From NCBI GenBank assembly GCA_003665825.1, contig QPFY01000009.1:1240001-1304000 (forward strand): DNA of 64,000 nt, written 5' to 3'. This stretch comes from Microbotryum silenes-acaulis. Its lineage: Eukaryota > Basidiomycota > Microbotryomycetes > Microbotryales > Microbotryaceae. The notes beneath the pieces are model-generated. The model was not told the origin of the DNA. It did not search any database and worked only from the letters and a program-made list of their open reading frames with translations. The number at the start of each line of letters is the position of its first letter. The first letter of the stretch is position 1. Shown here one piece after another: positions 33,331 to 46,432 of this stretch. A program made the translations under genes and the position numbers.

Positions 33331-33658
33331 GAGTGCCGCCGCCCTCCCATAGCACCTTCAGGGCGTGTCTTTTCTGCACTATTCGGCGCCGCGCAAGTCG
33401 CCTCAGTGTGGCTGAGTGCTGCTGAGTGACGCGACGCAGTCGCGACGTATACACGGAGCTTCACAAGCCCCCCACCGACGCGCCCGTCTGCATCGTAGTC
33501 TTCTTCTCTCCCCGTCAACTCAACTCTGTGGCTGACCTAAATCCGTGGGCTTTCCTCAATTTCGACCACCTTCGATTCCGACCTTAGCATTTGTCTGGGA
33601 TCTGCTGTCGCCCCAGTCTGCCAAGCAAGCACCAAGCAAGCAGCGCATCAGCGGCCCA

Positions 33659-36340
33659 ATGGCTGATCGCTACGCTCAAGGGGAAGCCCCGCTACTAGGC
33701 GACGACGAGGAAGTCTTTGGCGCTGTTGGAGGCCTTGCCGCCGATTCTGCTGGCGGACGGGTGTATCGAGGAGCCGAAGCCAATCTCGATCCCACTCTGC
33801 GTGGTCTCTTTTGCGACTCCAGCAGCGTCCCATCCTTGAGTCATCGGGGCGAGTTGCGGTCGAGTCACGTGCACCAAGGCGCATCCTTCGTGCGGCCCGC
33901 CGAGACGTCCTTGGAGAAGGATCCCCATCGATTATTGATGGTGGGAATGACGAGAAAGGATGCGCTTGCGTGGGTGCAGCGCATGAAGGACCACGGAGGC
34001 AAGCGCAAAATCATCTCCAGCCTTTCGAAGGTGGACATCAAGCTCTTGGCGACGAATTTGAATGTCGAGGCGGCGTCGCGGAGGCTGCCGATGGACAAGA
34101 AGTTGAGCTGGGAACAGGAGAAATGGTATGCAGATACCCGCAAATCGATGATCGACAGTATCCAGAGGATGTGTGAGGTGAAGAAGAAGAAGGATGGGTC
34201 CAACTCGGCGCGAGCGCAAAAGGAGCGGTCGAACAAGGTCAGTCGGCGGACGAGTCGACCAGGCACAGGTCGCATTCGTCGCGTCGCGTTGGAGCTAAGC
34301 TTCAGCTCAAGCACTGGCACTCTCGAATTTCCCCACCCTCGTTGTGCTCGACAGAAAAAAATTATGGAAGGAGCGGATCCGAACGAGCTTAACACCGAGC
34401 TCAATGTTGATCCCGAATTCGATAAACACGCTGACGACCCGGACCTCGAGAACGTCAACGACCCAGGTTCGGGCGGGAAGCCTGCCTCGATGAAGTCGAG
34501 CCCCTCAGTGTCGATGACGGCCACGGCGGAAGCGAGGGAGCAACAGCTCTTTGCCCACATGGGCAAACCTCTACTCTCGAAGGCGATGGACAAGTACTTT
34601 CTTGCCACGCCTTCGAAGTACGAGGCCAAGATCCCCCAGCCCACCAGACAATTGGGGATGGAGGCTGCGATGAGAGAGATCGCTAACGCGATCAAGGATG
34701 TGGTGAGTGCCCCGGTGCTATCGCTTGGCTTCGACCGCACGAGTATGACTGACCACTGTCTCCCGATCATTGATGTACCCGGGGGTAGACTGGCGATCGA
34801 CGTCTGGTCGGATGCGGCAACTCGGGTAGCCCCATTAAGCTGGCGCCCGATCGCGGGGAGCAGGAGAAGACGCCCGACGCCGTCATATTGACGCATGCGG
34901 CGGTGGCCGCTTCCCCCGATCTTCCGTTCGTTTGGGCGCAGTCAGAGCACCCAGCGTCGATGGAAGGCACGCCCTCGTCGCCTCAACGCGCATACTCGCA
35001 GATTGCAGTGGCGATTGAGGTGAAAGAGAGCGACACGAAGAGCGCGACGAACGAGGTCGACGATGGTTTCGGCAATTTTGTCGTCTCGGACAAGTTTCTC
35101 CCACCCCGCGCCCACGACTTCGAGTCCGAGCTCGGCGATATCTCAGATCTCGAGATCCAGGAGCTCCTCTTCCGACGCCGAAGCTGCTTGGGTCGCGCAA
35201 CTTCCGCTTTTCGCGTCATCGCAAGACACGCGCCTGTCGACCCCACGTCATACACCTCGCCTACCCCTGCCGCCGAGTACGCTATGACAGTCGCATGGGT
35301 CGAGCAATCCCGCCTCGACGATGCGATTGCCCTACGTCGCAAGATGCACGCTGCGTCGCGTATCGACACCGAGGGTTTAAGCCTTAGCGCCGGCATCTAC
35401 CGGGACGACTTCCGCACGCTTCCAACTTTCCTCGGTGATGATGAAAGCTTCGATGATATCGGGCCCCGGGCACTCGAGGTGGTCTTCCACCGACAGTGTT
35501 ATCGGCCCCTCAACACGGCGACCACGACCAGGGAACTCGCCCAGGCCGTACTTGGAGTCGTCAAAGGTGAGCACGGGAATCAACTGGGCGGCCTTGCGTT
35601 TGCGCTCCCTAGCCGACACGCCTATTCCCATGACAATGCAGGACACCGAAACCTCTACAAGCTGGGGTATATGCACCGGGATATCTCGTACGGTAACGCC
35701 GTCATCGACCGCGACGGTGTCGGCGCCCTCATCGATTATCACCTCGCCGTCCCGCATGATCGACCTTGCACCGAGCTGCACCACAGAATACGATCCGTGC
35801 GTCCTCCCCTCTGTATGTGTCTCCGAATGAAGCTTCTGACCAGCACTAACCTTTGGACTATACGACGTCTGACAGGGCACCTGGCCCTACCTCGCCTGCT
35901 CGATCCTCGCCCAGCCACAACAGCCGCTCGGTGTCGTCCACGAACGGTGGCACGACATCGAGTCGCTCTTTTACGTCATAATGGAAGTCTCGTTCCGCGA
36001 GCCGTACCAGGGCAACACTGAAGAGCTTGTCATGACGCCAAAGGGTCAGACTACTTGGGAGGATTGGAACGAACCATCTGCGCGCAGAGCCTATGTCTTC
36101 AAAGTTGTGCTTCGCAAGGACGAGGCATACGAACCTGTACTCGAAGGCTGCGCACATCGATGGACGAACATCAAGCAACTGGTCGATATCTTGCGACACC
36201 ATTGTGGTCTTGATAACCAGTTCACTATTTTCAAGTTGGCTGCGGAAGAGGCCAAGCTGGGGGAGTTGTGGGGTCCGTCCGGAACGATGTCGCACGAGTC
36301 CATCATCTCGGACATTGAGCAGCTGCTTCCCTTGCTCTGA
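33659..36340 (+). CDS. FunK1-type fungal protein kinase, gene A
   Basis: Exons 33659-34702, 34789-35566, 35642-35796, 35876-36340 encode 813 residues. A gene-specific N-terminus (~280 residues, with a basic Lys/Arg part) joins the family region AREQQLFAHMGKPLLSKAMD. The kinase part has HRDISYGN (H619-R620-D621), LIDYHLAV (D639, replacing DFG as usual in FunK1), GTWPYLACSIL and HERWHDIESLFYV. The family is a fungal-specific branch of the kinase fold, often expanded in basidiomycetes; substrates are unknown. Compared with B, C and D it lacks 77 codons between DTKSA and TNEVDDGF, an in-frame 231-bp deletion in the pre-kinase region. It converges with gene B across a spacer. Confidence 0.8.
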
Positions 36341-37639
36341 AGTGAGCACCTTTGCGCTGAGCTTAAATATAGTTGCTCGTTGTTAGTTCAGAATATTGCA
36401 ATAGATACCCCAGGTCAATTTCCGTCCGTTCCAGTATAATTCCAGGCTGGAAATAGGACTGCGCCAGTGGTGCCTTCATTCGGCTCGACTGCGCAGAGTT
36501 TTTGGGCTAAGCCGTAGTCTGGGATGGCCGTACGTCATTCAGGCTTCGTTCATAGAAAGTTTCTTCTGAAAATCAAGGTTGTTGTCATACCATGTGAAAA
36601 AACGCGTAGCCTTGAGCCAACCAAATGAAAACTAAAGCCCCGCCTCAGAATCCTGTCTCTGATCTCACTGACCCTGCAGAGGGCCGAGCCAACTTTTACC
36701 TAGTAGGTCAAGTGTGAGGACGGTCACGTTCAAGATACGCAGCGCTCGAACGAGACCCCATCATCACCAACTATTCATGCTTATGCTCTTTCGCAACATG
36801 ACCGACTCCCAAAGTCCGTTGATCTCTAGATGCGCTGAGAACTCGGTGGGCAACTGGGCAGGGTATTCGATGAGCTTAGCTCGGGGGGCGCGACGCGCCC
36901 ATAACCCTGCGTAAATGCCGTAAATGAACGTCGTTGCGAGCTCCGCCGCGGTGCACCGCCCGCACCTCCCGGACCTTGGGTGAAAAGAAAAGATCGGCGC
37001 GCGCGCGCGTCTGAGAACCTTATTTCATGGAGGCGTTTTGTCGTGCGATCCATTATATGCAGATGTAGATAGATAGAAAGATAAGTTCCCAGCTCCCAGT
37101 TACAAAACCTAAGCTACAAAATGTCAAGTGATTGCTTTTCCAGTGCAATCTAAAGGCCCTCCGGCGAGAGGTCACGCCGAAGGCCGCTGAAATTAGGCTA
37201 AGATTGTGTCGAGATTTGCAAATGGTCCCAGAACCTCGACTTTCACAAAGGCGCCTCGACCAGATTCAGGATTCTGGGTCCTAAACCGGTCCAAATCGCG
37301 CACGCGCCTAGAAATGATTTCGGCCCAGCTGCAGAGTACTGCAGCAGACTGCAGCGCGACAGAGCGCGACGGACTGCGATGGCGGAAGGCGACCTGCATC
37401 CCTTCCTTTGACCAGCCACTGCAGTACATCTTCGCGCTCCCCCCATCCACCATTCTTCGTCCTGAACCACAGAGCTCCAAGTGGATCGACACTCGAGTCT
37501 CAACAGACTGCACCAACAGTGAGTCAGAATGCCCTCCTACTGTTCGTTCCGCGTGGTCTGGCTGCTCAGTGTTGACCCAACATTGACCCATGGACTGGAC
37601 CCGATGGCAATTGCAGTGCCTAGTCAGGACGCCCGGCGC

Positions 37640-37880
37640 TCGGGCCAAGCCGTCTCAGGCGAGGTGTCGTCGGGGAGACCAGCCGAAGTGACGCGCGCGG
37701 CAAGCCACTCTCGATCGGCCGCCACGCGCCCGCAAACGCTCGGAACGCGTTTTCGACGACTCTTGAGCAACTTTTGAAGCATGTAGAACAACTTTTGGTG
37801 ATATTTTGAGGCGCATGTGTAAAGCCGACATCTTTGGGCTAAAAGAGGGTGTAAAAATGCGACAAGCACTTCAATAAAGA
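37640..37880 (-). repeat. Short repeat shared with 43120-43345
   Basis: Both copies translate to GPCGRTLF, then KYHQKLFYMLQKLLKSRRKR and VPSV; the inverted third copy is 63284-63509 and a fourth lies in spacer 2 (52668-52908). The conserved reading frame is notable but flanked by stops. Confidence 0.6.
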
Positions 37881-39156
37881 GTGTTCTTCCACATGGTCCT
37901 CTGGCTGGCTTTCGGAGTCCTCGCGGGGGGAGTATACGGCGCTGATCACAACGACTACAAGAAGCTACCCTCTTGGTTATGAGCTGATATATCAAGTATT
38001 ACAGAAGTCGAGAATCCCGAGGACAGATGTTTCTCACTCTCACAGCACTCGAATATAAAACCCTGGTCGATACGTGCGGTGCTAAATTGTGAGGTTGATG
38101 CAGTATTTTCATCGGGACCCGGCCGGCATCCTCCGACTGAGATCACAAAGCCAAACTGACACCGCAGCACACATGATCTAGGCCGATCTGGTCCTTTCGA
38201 ACGGGTCACTGCTGCAAGCCATATGCCTCGAATTCTGGCATATTTATTGTATCACTACGGTTGAGAGACTTAGAACACGATGACCACTGGGGTGAGGTCA
38301 ATTTCCACTTCTGATCAGGAGTTGAAAGATCGCACAAGGACTCGGGGATCCTCTCGATCGCGCAAACTCGGCTCCTTTTATTTTTTCGCTGGTCGATCGG
38401 ATAGTGATCCTCCGACGCTCCGCAACGCACTGTCAAATTAAAAGATCTCCACGTTGGGGAAGAATTGATGTCGTACTTTGCAGTGTTAAAGCATACTTTC
38501 AGTCAGGATCGTCGGCCGGGTGAGGGATGCGGGTCGCACAGGTTCGACCAGGCTTAGCGTGAAAGCTGGAAACAATTTGGTGTCGAACCACGGCATGCGG
38601 CCCCAAGCAGCTCTCCTACACACACAAGTCAAGTGCTAGAGTCCGAAAGAGCCTATAGAAGAAAACTAGGGATGCAACTACAAGGTTGAAGCCAACTCCG
38701 AATGGACCACGGCAGCATGCCATCAGCTCGGTCGGCGTGACTCGGAGCGGCGACTCGGAGGAGTACAATCGATCCAGTGACTCTGCAGAAATCACTGCAA
38801 CGTGCTCAGGCATCCAGTTTTTATTGCGTTCAGCAGTCAGTAGTCCAGTTCTCATGTTGGATTCAATACAAGAACACTCCGTTCAGGTCCTGCCCAGAAG
38901 CACCAAATCGGAGGCCGCAGGAAAACCCGGCAAGGATGGGTCAAGAAGATCAGATACGCACATATGAGCTCAAAGACCAAATGCCATTGCATCAAGGAGC
39001 ACCTACTGACATATGTGTACGTCAGATATGTAGGGAAAGGAGGAACGTTGCTCGCAAAGAGTCAAGGTGGTCCTTCGTTCTCAATCTCGAGGAGAGCGGA
39101 CAGGGCGTGGGTGGCCCAGAAGAGTTCGGATGGTTGGAGAAGCCTCCTCACACAAC

Positions 39157-39930
39157 TCATCGGCGAATGTCAAGTCTTGGGTGGCGAAGGCAGCAGCGGC
39201 AAAGATGAGAGCCTGCATGCTCATTGACGAGCGATGATCGGTCCCACCAAGTTGGGTTGAGGTCCGGGTCGATGGAGAGGAGATCAAAGTCGAGCAGACC
39301 AAGTCCCGCCGAAGAAGTCTGAATCCTCAATTGGAAGAGACGATGATCATTCATCCATGAGAGCGAGAAACGGTTTAGAGCGAGTCGAAGTCTAAAGAGT
39401 CGATCTAAGCGCAGGCCGGAATCTAAGACCTGGTGGAGCAAATGAAAAGTCGTACATAAGCAAGAGTGCACATACTTGCAACGCAAGGTGTGGAGGAAGA
39501 TAAGGCCCTTAGGTTGAAGGCACGCACTGACCTTTCGGACACGTGCTCGCTTAGTAGATGCCAAACGAGTTTGTCGACACCAAGCGAGGTGAGTGCAAGA
39601 AGAAGCGAAGCGAGAAGAGATGGAACACCGTGCGACGCTGAGCGCAGTCCACGACCAAATGACCAAGCTTACTGCCGCGTGTATGATCGTGCAACTCGCA
39701 TATGTGGGATGCTGAACGCACGTATCAAGCTGGTCGAGCGAATCGCCGAGATCGATTGAGAGTGCGAATGATCGTCACGGTCCAACGCAGAAGGGTGTGG
39801 AGAAGCCCGAGTCGTGGCTGTATGATCCAGCGTGTGCACCGTAGGATCGAGTTCGAGTAAGATATGAAGCAATGAGGTGGTGTTGTGTGGCAAATCTCGA
39901 GAGGTCAATGAGATCAAAGACAAGATTTTG
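39157..39930 (-). repeat. Partial copy of repeat R1 in spacer 1
   Basis: The reverse complement resembles 30830-31480, e.g. CGCACGGTGTTCCATCTC and GATCTCCTCTCC. Repeated in spacer 2 at 54185-54958. Confidence 0.6.
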
Positions 39931-40238
39931 GTGCGGGGCTATTCATTTCGTTGGTTCAAGGCCACGCGTTTTGATACAGGGGACAGGACAATAAACCTGA
40001 TACATTTCCAAAAACAACACTCCTATGAGCAAAACGTGAATGATGTAAGGGCCCTCCCAGATTACAACTTAGGCCAGAAACTCTGCACAGTCGAGCCGAA
40101 TGAAGGCACCGCTGGCGCAGTCCTATTTCCAGCCTGGAATTATACTGGAACGGACGGAAAGTGACCTTGGGTATCTATTGCAATAATCGGATCTAAAAAC
40201 GAGCAACTATATTTAAGCTCAGCGCAAAGGTGGTCACT

Positions 40239-42892
40239 TCAGAGCAAGGGAAGCAGCTGCTCAATGTCCGAGATGATGGACTCGTGCGACATCGCCTTGG
40301 ATGGACCCCACAACTCCCCCAGCTTGGCATCTTCCGCAGCCAAATTGGAACCAAAAAACCGGCTGTCAAGGCCGCAATTGCATCTCAAGATGTCGACCAG
40401 TTGCTTGATGTTCGTCCATCGTTGTGCGCAGCCTCTCAAAAGGGTGTCATATCTGGTGTCCATGCGAAGCATATACTTGTGATCATAGACTCTTTGCGCA
40501 AATGGTTGGTTCCAGTCCTCCCAGACAATCTGACCCTCTGGCGTCATGACAAGCTCTTCATTGTTGCCCTGGTTAGGTTCGCGGAACGAAGATTCCATTA
40601 TGACGTAAAAGAGCGACTCGATGTCGTGCCACCGTTCGTGGACGACACCGAGCGGCTGTTGTGGCTGGGCGAGGATCGAGCAGGCGAGGTAGGGCCAGGT
40701 GCCCTGTCAGACGTCGTATAGTCCAAAGATTAGTGCTTGTCGGAAACTTCATTCGGAGAAAACATACAGAGGGGAGGACGCACGGATCGTATTCTGTGGT
40801 GCAGCTCGGTGCAAGGCCGATCATGCGGGACGGCGAGGTGATAATCGATGAGGGCGCCGACACCGTCGCGGTCGATGACGACGTTGCCGTACGAAATATC
40901 CCGGTGAATATACCCCAGCCTGTAGAGGTTTCGGTGTCCTGCAATGTCGTGGGAATAGGCGTGTCGGCTAGGGAGCGCAAACGCAAGGCCGCCCAGTTGA
41001 TTCCCGTGCTCACCTTTGACGACTCCAAGTACGGCCTGGGCGAGTTCCCTGGTCGTGGTCGCCGTGTTGAGGGGCCGATAACACTGTCGGTGGAAGACCA
41101 CCTCGAGTGCCCGGGGCCCGATATCATCGAAGCTTTCATCATCACCGAGGAAAGTTGGAAGCGTGCGGAAGTCGTCCCGGTAGATGCCGGCGCTAAGGCT
41201 TAAACCCTCGGTGTCGATACGCGACGCAGCGTGCATCTTGCGACGTAGGGCAATCGCATCGTCGAGGCGGGATTGCTCGACCCATGCGACTGTCATAGCG
41301 TACTCGGCGGCAGGGGTAGGCGAGGTGTATGACGTGGGGTCGACAGGCGCGTGTCTTGCGGTGACGCGAAAAGCGGAAGTTGCGCGACCCAAGCAGCTTC
41401 GGCGTCGGAAGAGGAGCTCCTGGATCTCGAGATCTGAGATATCGCCGAGCTCGGACTCGAAGTCGTGGGCGCGGGGTGGGAGAAACTTGTCCGAGACGAC
41501 AAAATTGCCGAAACCATCGTCGACCTCGTTCGTCGAGGCCAGCATCCCGAGCCCGCTGTCGTCGAGTTCGATGAGGTGTGACAGCACGCGCCGGAGCAGC
41601 ACGGCTTCCTGACCGCACTTGCGGGCGCTCGTCGTGAACACCCCACACGCGTTGACGAGGTAGACTTGAAGTACGTCCCCGCAAAGGGTGACCCCGATCG
41701 CGTGGGCGCGGAGTGCGGTCGTGCAGATCATGTGTAGCCGCCTAAGCACTTGGTTACGCGCTTCTGCGCTCTTCGTGTCGCTCTCTTTCACCTCAATCGC
41801 CACTGCAATCTGCGAGTATGCGCGTTGAGGCGACGGGGGCGTGCCTTTCATCGCCTTTGGGTGCTCTGACTGCGCCCAAACGAACGGAAGATCGGGGGAA
41901 GCGGCCACCGCCGCATGCGTCAATATGACGGCGTCGGGCGTCTTCTCCTGCTCCCCGCGATCGGGCGCCAGCTTAATGTGGCTACCCGAGTTGCCGCATC
42001 CGACCAGACGTCGATCGCCAGTCTACCCCCGGGTACATCAATGATCGGGAGACAGTGGTCAGTCATACTCGTGCGGTCGAAGCCAAGCGATAGCACCGGG
42101 GCACTCACCACATCCTTGATCGCGTTAGCGATCTCTCTCATCGCAGCCTCCGTCCCCAATTGTCTGGTGGGCTGGGGGATCTTGGCCTCGTACTTGGAAG
42201 GCGTGTCGAGAAAGTACTTTTCCATCGCTTTGGAAAGTCGAGGTTTGCCCATGTGGGCAAAGAGCTGTTGCTCCCTCGCTTCCGCCGTGGCCGACATCGA
42301 CACAACGGGACTCGACCTCATCGGACTCGAGCGTGGCAAGGCATCGTCGAGGTCCGACATGCCTGACAGGCCTACGGCCTCGCGTGAACGACCTGCTCGC
42401 CCTGCTCGAGTCTTGTCGCGGATGATGGGCGCGCGTACCGGCGTTGATGGGGCGCGAGCCGACGAGCTGGGTAGGTGTGTCGGTAGCGATTGGGTGGCGG
42501 CGGGGGCAGGCTGCTGTCGTAAGGGGGTCGACGACGAACCGACGGGAGGGAGCGCGGCGCTGAGTGGGGCACAGTCGTATAGGTTGGGGTTTGCGCTTGA
42601 GCTTGCGCTTGTGCTCGATGTCGGGCCCGAATTTGTCGCGACTGAGGTCGAGGGCGGGGTCGAGGGCCGGGTCGAGGTCGAGGTTGAGGTTGAGGCCGAG
42701 GTAGGACCTTGAGCGGCGAGGCGCGCGCTCCTGCGCACTGGCACGGTCGACGCGGCGGCGCTCGGGCGCGCGGGGTTGGTGTCGGCGCGGGCGGTCACTG
42801 CAACGGCCCCAATTCGAGCGTGGGCCAGTGGCGTCAGTCATACAAGTCAGAAGGCCAAGCTCGGTCCATTATAAATTATAGGCCAACTCACT
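40239..42892 (-). CDS. FunK1-type fungal protein kinase, gene B
   Basis: Coding exons: the single base 42892, then 42797-42109, 42022-41014, 40938-40784, 40703-40239; 772 residues. The splice CCTA/TG-ACC assembles the ATG, so the start codon is split by an intron (donor GTGAGT at 42891, acceptor TTGCAG). The N-terminus MTARADTNPARPSAAAS leads into Ser/Thr/Pro low complexity, then the family region and kinase motifs: HRDISYGN (H578-D580), LIDYHLAV (D598), GTWPYLACSIL and HERWHDIESLFY. It keeps the 77-codon stretch that gene A lost. The middle of the last exon has NQPFAQRVYDHKYMLRMD, the B-type variant. It is the fullest version of this subfamily in the window. Confidence 0.8.
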
Positions 42893-43119
42893 AGGACAAG
42901 GACTCGACGCGTGATGGGTCACGGGGCAAGTCTTGAATACGAGCAGGGAGTGGGAGGAGGGTGAGGGAGAGCAAGAGTTGAAGCGACTTTCACTTTGTTG
43001 CGAAAGGTCTTTGCGAAAGGTCGAGACTGGTCGAGACGTGTCAATTACCTGACATGAATAAGCATTCCGCAACTCCCAACTCTGGACTCCGCGCGCCTGC
43101 GGCCGAAAGCGCGCCCGGA

Positions 43120-43345
43120 AGCCCATGCCAGCCCGAGGCCCATGTGGAAGAACGCTCTTTTCTGAAGTTTTTGTCGAAATTTTACACCCTCTTCTAGCAG
43201 ACGTCGGCTTCACCCAGAAATATCACCAAAAGTTGTTCTACATGCTCCAAAAGTTGCTCAAGAGTCGTCGAAAACGCGTTCCGAGCGTTTTGCGGGCGCG
43301 CGGCGGCCGATCGAAGGTGGCTTGCCGCGCGCGTCACTTCGGCTG
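43120..43345 (+). repeat. Short repeat shared with 37640-37880
   Basis: Upstream of gene B; translates to the same KYHQKLFYMLQKLLKSRRKR segment. It contains GAACAACTTTTGG-like stretches in the complement. Confidence 0.6.
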
Positions 43346-44092
43346 GTCTCCCGGCCTCAAAAGCTGGGCGGCCTGGGCCGCGGTTGAACGATACGTAGTC
43401 GTCGCGGTTGAACGATACGCAGTCGTTGACGGGCCCAATGACTCAATGACCTGTCGACCATCAATCATGTGGAACGGCACAGTACCATAAATAAGGTGGG
43501 TGGAATAGCATCCCTTCTTGCTCAATGCTCGGTCGTATTGCGACCACAGGCGGTCGGCGCCGAGCGGCAGACGCGTCGACGCGTCGACGCGACAGCCAAC
43601 GATCGAAATCCGTTTCGGGCTTGGCCGTTCGCCGCGGGTGAGGCTCGGCCGACTCGAGGACTTGTAGACGGCGATAGGTTTATTGCGACATATTCACAAT
43701 TACGATACGCCTAATTTGTGCTATCCTGCATCGTGCTTTCGAATATACTCAATCACGCTAGGTGCGTTGTGGCCTCGACGACTTTGGCGCGCGCGCGACA
43801 CGGCTCCTTTGCCTCTCCCCACTCGCCCACCTGATCCGACTTGACTCGACTCGGCTCTGATCCCACTACACCACACCTCTACGGAACAACGCTATCTCTA
43901 CATCGCCCAATCGGCAAGATGCAGCTCGATCACTCTCGACGGGCGCTCGACGTGTGCCTTTGTGCGGGTTCACGCGGGCGGTGCGACGTCGCACGACACG
44001 ACTATCAACGACTCCAACCTGGTCATTTTCGGCACGATACGATGGGCAGCTCTTGTCTGAGAGGCCGTCGTCACTTTCAGCAGCGTCCTAAC

Positions 44093-46040
44093 TACGTCGA
44101 TGCATCGCTCGAGCGTCCTCGGTCGGACACGGGCTCGGTCATCCTGATCGCACTCGCTGCTCGACCGATGAGTGTGGTGAGCTCTTCATTCAGATAGTAT
44201 TCAACGGGAACTGCATTCGCTCACCTCATTGTTGTTGGTTTCTGCTGCTCACCACTCTAGTTCAACTCGCGCGTTCGACATTGACCGACTCGCTGGCATC
44301 CGAGCTTTGCACCGAACCGGTCTGTAACATGTACGACCATACTTTGCGCATCCCTCATCAGCACCATCGAAGAGATGCTCAGCTTTCCTGAGGTCTCGAA
44401 TTGATGCACATGTTACTCGACCCACATCGCCGCACCCTGAACACCCCTTTCGACCAGTGACGATTTCCTCCGCCACCCCCACATTGTTCACTCGCGTCGT
44501 CAACGTCAGCCAATCACACGAATGCAGTCACTCGCTGTCACATCTCTTTCTTGATCGAATCGAAGAGTCTCATTGACGCCGCAAGCTCGGGGGTTGTCGG
44601 AACATCTGTTGCTCGACTCGGCGAATATTTGACCGATGCCCATCCGCACCCATCACCGACTTTCAATCCGATCCACCGGTCGACCGACCGAACCGACAAA
44701 CCTTCAAAGCTCGGTCTCCCCCTGCCCGTGCCCATCTCATCACCACAACGTGCGAAGTAACAGTCTGCTCGCCCCTCGTGACGGCCGCCTCGACCACCTC
44801 GACCATCAACCTTCCACCGCACTCGTGCTCGATCGCCATGGACTCACTGTCATCAACTGACCTACTCGCCGTGAGCGCCAACCCCAGGATCGCCCCATTC
44901 TCGACTCATCTGGCAAGTTCACCTATCGCCACGCTTGACCTCAGCTCGTCTTGATCTGTGTCGCCGCCCCCAGCTCGACACTCCCCCGTGATCTTCGCAT
45001 CCACACCGGCGCATTAGCTCGATCAACCAGGTCCCGAGTCTGGTATGCTCTCCTCTCCAACCCAGGCATCCTCTCCGCAAGTCCCATCAATACTGAAACT
45101 ACTTCAAACGCTCATCTGTGTTCCACAGCATTGCCCGACATCCCTGGCGCGCAAGATCCAAATCGCAGGTCACTCATCGTCAGCTTCCCACCGATTTGCT
45201 CAATCATCGCTCACACCCGATTCCACGAGCTTCTGGTTCGATACTGCCATCGCGAATACGACTTCTCCCGACCCGAAGTCCGTCATTTCCTTGCGATCAG
45301 CTTGACTCTTCAGCGCTGTTTTCGGCTGGCTCGGCACTCGAGGCACTTCATCGAGCAGCGTCGTCTCGACTCGGACCGTTCGGCACTCCGACGATCGATG
45401 ATCAGCTGGACCCGTCCATCTCCCAGGCAACTTGCTTCGGCCATACTTGATGGACGATCAAGCCCCAACTGACATGTGTCCGCCTCGATGTGCCCACCTT
45501 GCCCAAATTGCCACTCCAACTCGTCCGGTCAACTCGAGCTTCAACTCGACGATACTTCTAACATCGACGGCTCTACCTCTCTGACACCGTGTTTGAACGC
45601 GACCCGATACGCCAGTCGATACATTTCAATTCGACCGATTCGACTCGGACCGCGTGGCGCTAACCGCTGACATGATCGATATGAAGATTGTGATGGTGCT
45701 GTCCGTGGACGGTGTTGGAACATGATGAAAGAACGCACGGGTACATGGAAAGGCCGGTTTGTGATGTAATGCACGTCAACCCGAACATATTTTCACATCA
45801 TCGTGTGAACCCCAACGCACATTGTCCAATGATCATATGAAGCCCAACTTCCATGATCGCTGACCGTCATCATCTCCGGGTGAGCGCTCGAACACGAGAT
45901 GGTGTGGACGGTCTATGGCTTCGCCAGCCCGAATAGCGCTCCGATGATGGATGTATGGTGTGTCGTGATGAATCCCATTCGATCGTTTTCCATCTTGGAG
46001 ATCGCGAGCGCTCTCAGTGGCCGAAGGCAGCGGGGGCCGC
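44093..46040 (+). repeat. Repeat R1, copy III
   Basis: Diverged relative of 31490-33330, same orientation, ending near the 3' side of gene E as copy I ends near the 5' side of gene A. Inverted twin at 60589-62536. Confidence 0.65.
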
Positions 46041-46432
46041 CGCCCTCTCAAATACCAGAGGGCGCTCGGCCAAGCATCTTTGCAAGGATCGCGCTCGACA
46101 GCGCGCGCAGAGCTGGCGGGCAGCTGGCGGGGGGGATTTGGTATTTGGTATTTGAAAAGTGCGCATATAAACAGGTTGAAAAACACTACTGAAGCTTCGG
46201 TGCTCCTGTCTGGTCACTGGAGGCTTGCTTTCGTTATAGCCGGGCCGTCGTAATCCCACCGAAGCTCGCCCCACTCCTGTCGTCGATTGTATCGGGTTCG
46301 GCAGGATGATGTCGATTGGTCTGCGCATGCAGGATCTAGGAGTTTGATCATAACGCGCAGTACGAAGTCTAGTATTACAGTCACATTCGTCCATAGAAAT
46401 GCAAAACAGGAACGCGGATGTCGAGCACGGTT

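Larger units (their letters stand above)
36341..40238. other. Spacer 1 between convergent kinase genes A and B
   Basis: Nearly identical to 51369-55266 (offset 15,028; I noticed only single-base changes). The outer ~200 bp on each side are diverged inverted copies of each other (kinase 3' flanks, e.g. TTCCAGTATAATTCCAGGCT). Inside are a piece of repeat R1 (39157-39930, inverted) and the segment 37640-37880. Short frames occur but none has a recognisable domain. Confidence 0.6.
34508..42508 (+). repeat. Direct duplication, unit 1 (A-spacer-B)
   Basis: Corresponds to 49305-57535 at offset 14,797 before and about 15,028 after the 231-bp deletion in gene A. Homology stops at GTGTCGATG inside gene A's exon 1 and at GGCGGCGGGGGC inside gene B's N-terminal region. 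Confidence 0.85.

Noticed and set aside
33865..34896. Minus-strand 343-codon frame opposite kinase A
   Set aside because: Antisense of the kinase A exons; no motifs, and it covers the intron boundary without splice logic.
36341..40238. LTR retrotransposon between the kinase pairs
   Set aside because: No LTR pair, primer site or gag/pol motif is visible; the repeats are inverted kinase 3' flanks and R1 pieces.
42797..42892. GTG at 42798 as the start of kinase B
   Set aside because: Nuclear fungal genes start at ATG; the spliced ATG explains the frame better.
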